Of a stretch of 5,163 nucleotides of DNA, positions 3,960 to 5,163 are shown piece after piece. The notes under the pieces were generated by a model, which saw only the letters and a list, made by a program, of their open reading frames with translations, was not told the origin of the DNA and did no database searches. The stretch is from the NCBI GenBank assembly GCA_030641105.1, contig DAOWHZ010000015.1, positions 1 to 5,163 of the forward strand, read 5' to 3'. The stretch's first letter is position 1. Each line of letters starts with the position of its first letter. A program made the position numbers and the translations under genes. The DNA is from a bacterium (GTDB lineage: Bacteria; Patescibacteria; ABY1; BM507; VMTK01).

Positions 3960-4754
3960 ATGCAACAAATAAAACAATTACGTGAAAAAACCGGCGCTGG
4001 AATCGTTGATTGTAAACAAGCCATAGAAGAAGCTGGCAATGATATTGAAAAAGCCGTGGAAATTTTAAGAAAAAAGGGCATTGCTAAAGCTGCAAAGCGA
4101 AGCAGTCGTGAGGCCAAAGAAGGCGTTATTGTTGTTGATGTTAATAAGCAAGCCGATGAAGGCTATATTTCAGAGGTGAATTCTGAAACTGATTTTGTGG
4201 CCCGTAATGAAAAATTTCAGCAATTCACTCAAAAAATTTTAGAAATTATTAAGAAAAATAAGCCGAAAAGCAAGGAAGAGCTGATGAACTTGACAATGGA
4301 TAATGGCACGGTTAAAGAGAATTTAGATAATTTAAGCGGTACAATCGGCGAAAAATTAGATATTAAAAGATATGAAATATTATCAGGGCAAACCATAGCC
4401 GCCTACTCGCATATGGGAGGCAGGATCGGCGTATTGGCTGTTTTAAATAAAGAGGGCGAACAAGAGCTGGCTTATAATATTGCTATGCAAATTGCCGCAG
4501 TTAACCCAAGGTATATAAATCCTGATGATGTGCCTAATGAAGAAATTGAAAAAGAAAAAGAGATTTATCGTGAACAACTATTGAAAGAAGGCAAGCCAGA
4601 GAATATAATTGACAAAATATTAGAAGGTAAAATTAATAAATACTTTAAAGAAGTCTGTTTAGTAAAACAGGAATATATTAAAGATGATAAAAAATGTGTT
4701 GGTGATATTTTAGGTGATGTGAAAGTGAAAGGATTTATTAGGTATAACTTATAA
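3960..4754 (+). CDS. tsf: Elongation factor Ts
   Basis: Guanine-nucleotide exchange factor that releases GDP from EF-Tu. From the ATG at 3960 it has 264 residues, within the bacterial range (E. coli 283). Seen: an N-terminal UBA-like helical domain with 'LREKTGAGIVDCKQAIEEAG' (7-26) and 'AVEILRKKG' (32-40), then the core motif 'SEVNSETDFVARNEKF' (71-86), whose D78-F79 correspond to the residues that push into the EF-Tu magnesium/switch II region. 'YSHMGGRIGVL' (149-159) includes the conserved His of the second half of the core. A lysine-rich C-terminal part contains 'KEVCLVKQEYIKDD'. It lacks the extra residues that often precede 'VKELRE', so the N-terminus is very short. The downstream neighbour is not the pyrH/frr pair seen in many bacteria but a PSP1-domain gene after 215 bases of repeats. 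Confidence 0.97.
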   Translation: MQQIKQLREKTGAGIVDCKQAIEEAGNDIEKAVEILRKKGIAKAAKRSSREAKEGVIVVDVNKQADEGYISEVNSETDFVARNEKFQQFTQKILEIIKKNKPKSKEELMNLTMDNGTVKENLDNLSGTIGEKLDIKRYEILSGQTIAAYSHMGGRIGVLAVLNKEGEQELAYNIAMQIAAVNPRYINPDDVPNEEIEKEKEIYREQLLKEGKPENIIDKILEGKINKYFKEVCLVKQEYIKDDKKCVGDILGDVKVKGFIRYNL

Positions 4755-4760
4755 TCACGC

Positions 4761-4788
4761 AACATGTAACATGTAACACATAACAATT
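4761..4788. repeat. Heptamer array G downstream of tsf (AACATGT type)
   Basis: Units AACATGT, AACATGT, AACACAT, AACAATT at period 7, starting six bases after the tsf stop. It has a similar copy number and the same period as the arrays in and around prmC, with a different unit sequence. Confidence 0.7.
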
Positions 4789-4812
4789 TTCTTTGAATTA
4801 CGAAATGCCATC

Positions 4813-4921
4813 TTTTTGTTATTCCGAGCCCGCAGGCGAGGAATCCCTTAACCATGAAAAAAGCTTATAGCCGAGTTTAAGAGATTTCTCTCTCCGCTTC
4901 GCCCCGTTCGAAATGACAAAA
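4813..4921. repeat. REP/MITE-like palindromic element
   Basis: The left end TTTTTGTTATTCCGAG and right end GTTCGAAATGACAAAA are imperfect inverted repeats. The similarity continues inward through 'GCGAGGAATC' (left) and 'GAGATTTCTC' (right), so about 36-44 bases at each end can pair around a central ~25-30 bases. The pattern 'TGTCATTCCGAGC...GCGAGGAATC' is a familiar dispersed intergenic palindrome in many environmental bacterial genomes. No transposase is encoded, so if mobile it would be non-autonomous. Divergence between the arms suggests an old copy. As RNA it could serve as the 3' end structure of the rpsB-tsf transcript. Confidence 0.7.
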
Positions 4922-4930
4922 GAACGTTAT

Positions 4931-4959
4931 TTGTAGATTTGTGGGATTAAAATTATAAA
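4931..4959 (+). promoter_or_regulatory. Weak candidate promoter for the PSP1 gene
   Basis: TATAAA at 4954-4959 lies 17 bases after TTGTAG at 4931-4936, which matches the -35 consensus only in its first three bases. A start near 4966 would leave an almost leaderless message, consistent with no Shine-Dalgarno site before the ATG at 4970. The -35 part falls in the ATTTGTAGATTTGTG repeat shared with the rpsB-tsf spacer. Low confidence because AT-rich DNA gives such matches often. Confidence 0.25.
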
Positions 4960-4969
4960 AGACAAACAA

Positions 4970-5163
4970 ATGAAAGTAGTACAGATACAATTTAATCCAT
5001 GGGATAAAATATATGACTTTGATCCGGTTGATTCGGTTTTAGTGGTTGGAGATTATGTTGTAGTTAAAACTGAACTTGGCACAGAAATTGGCAAGGTGGT
5101 TGGCTTTAAAGATTTGCCCGCGCCAGCAGAGTTGAGCGAACAAGAAGTTGACAAGAAGAGAGA
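4970..5163 (+). CDS. PSP1-domain (RicT/YaaT-like) protein, N-terminal part (3' end outside window)
   Basis: An open frame from the ATG at 4970 to the window edge, 64 complete codons. The start reads 'MKVVQIQFNPWDKIYDFDP', followed by 'VLVVGDYVVVKTELGTEIGKVVGF'. A short strand, a 'K.Y.FD' segment and then 'GD.VVV.T..G.E.G.V' is the opening of PSP1-domain proteins such as Bacillus RicT (YaaT). In Bacillus that protein acts with RicA and RicF in RNase Y-dependent mRNA processing. Whether the same role applies here is inference; in reduced genomes the partners are often not recognised. The last visible residues ('LSEQEVDKKR') are charged and probably begin a helix. No clear ribosome-binding site is seen. 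Confidence 0.7.
   Translation, partial: MKVVQIQFNPWDKIYDFDPVDSVLVVGDYVVVKTELGTEIGKVVGFKDLPAPAELSEQEVDKKR

Noticed and set aside
4565..4855. Minus-strand open frame of 96 codons across the tsf end and spacer
   Set aside because: It runs through tsf antisense, a heptamer array and half of the REP-like element, and has no recognisable domain.

Overview
The window looks like chromosomal DNA from an AT-rich bacterium, most likely a member of the Patescibacteria (Candidate Phyla Radiation). The evidence is the Lys/Ile/Asn-rich coding, the minimal translation-gene clusters, TAA as the stop of every complete gene, weak or absent Shine-Dalgarno sites, and many short heptamer repeats scattered between and inside genes. 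The placement is inferred from style; no ribosomal RNA or lineage marker is present.

Layout. Positions 1-386 (+) hold the 3' end of a YerB-like DUF3048 protein. It converges on a minus-strand translation cluster that is read rpmE (2507-2845), prfA (1327-2358), prmC (396-1304): ribosomal protein bL31, release factor RF1, and the methyltransferase that modifies the RF1 GGQ loop. A 304-base divergent region (2846-3149) carries candidate promoters for both directions and a structured leader. On the plus strand follow rpsB (3150-3842, uS2), tsf (3960-4754, EF-Ts) and the start of a PSP1-domain (RicT/YaaT-like) gene (4970 to the window end).

The coding content is ordinary housekeeping: termination (RF1 and its modifying enzyme), ribosome structure (bL31, uS2) and elongation (EF-Ts). 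I found no mobile-gene cargo, CRISPR array, rRNA, tRNA or defence system.

The unusual part is the repeat layer. Seven arrays of about four heptamers each occur at 390-417, 543-570, 713-740, 864-891, 1121-1148, 1317-1344 and 4761-4788. Five of them overlap the prmC coding sequence, and two of the seven supply the stop codon and last residues of prmC and prfA. A perfect 17-bp hairpin is also translated in frame inside prmC. Long inverted repeats lie between rpmE and prfA and between rpsB and tsf, and a roughly 110-bp REP/MITE-like palindrome follows tsf. The rpsB leader can form a hairpin whose loop is complementary to the rpsB ribosome-binding site, which makes it a candidate autoregulatory pseudoknot.
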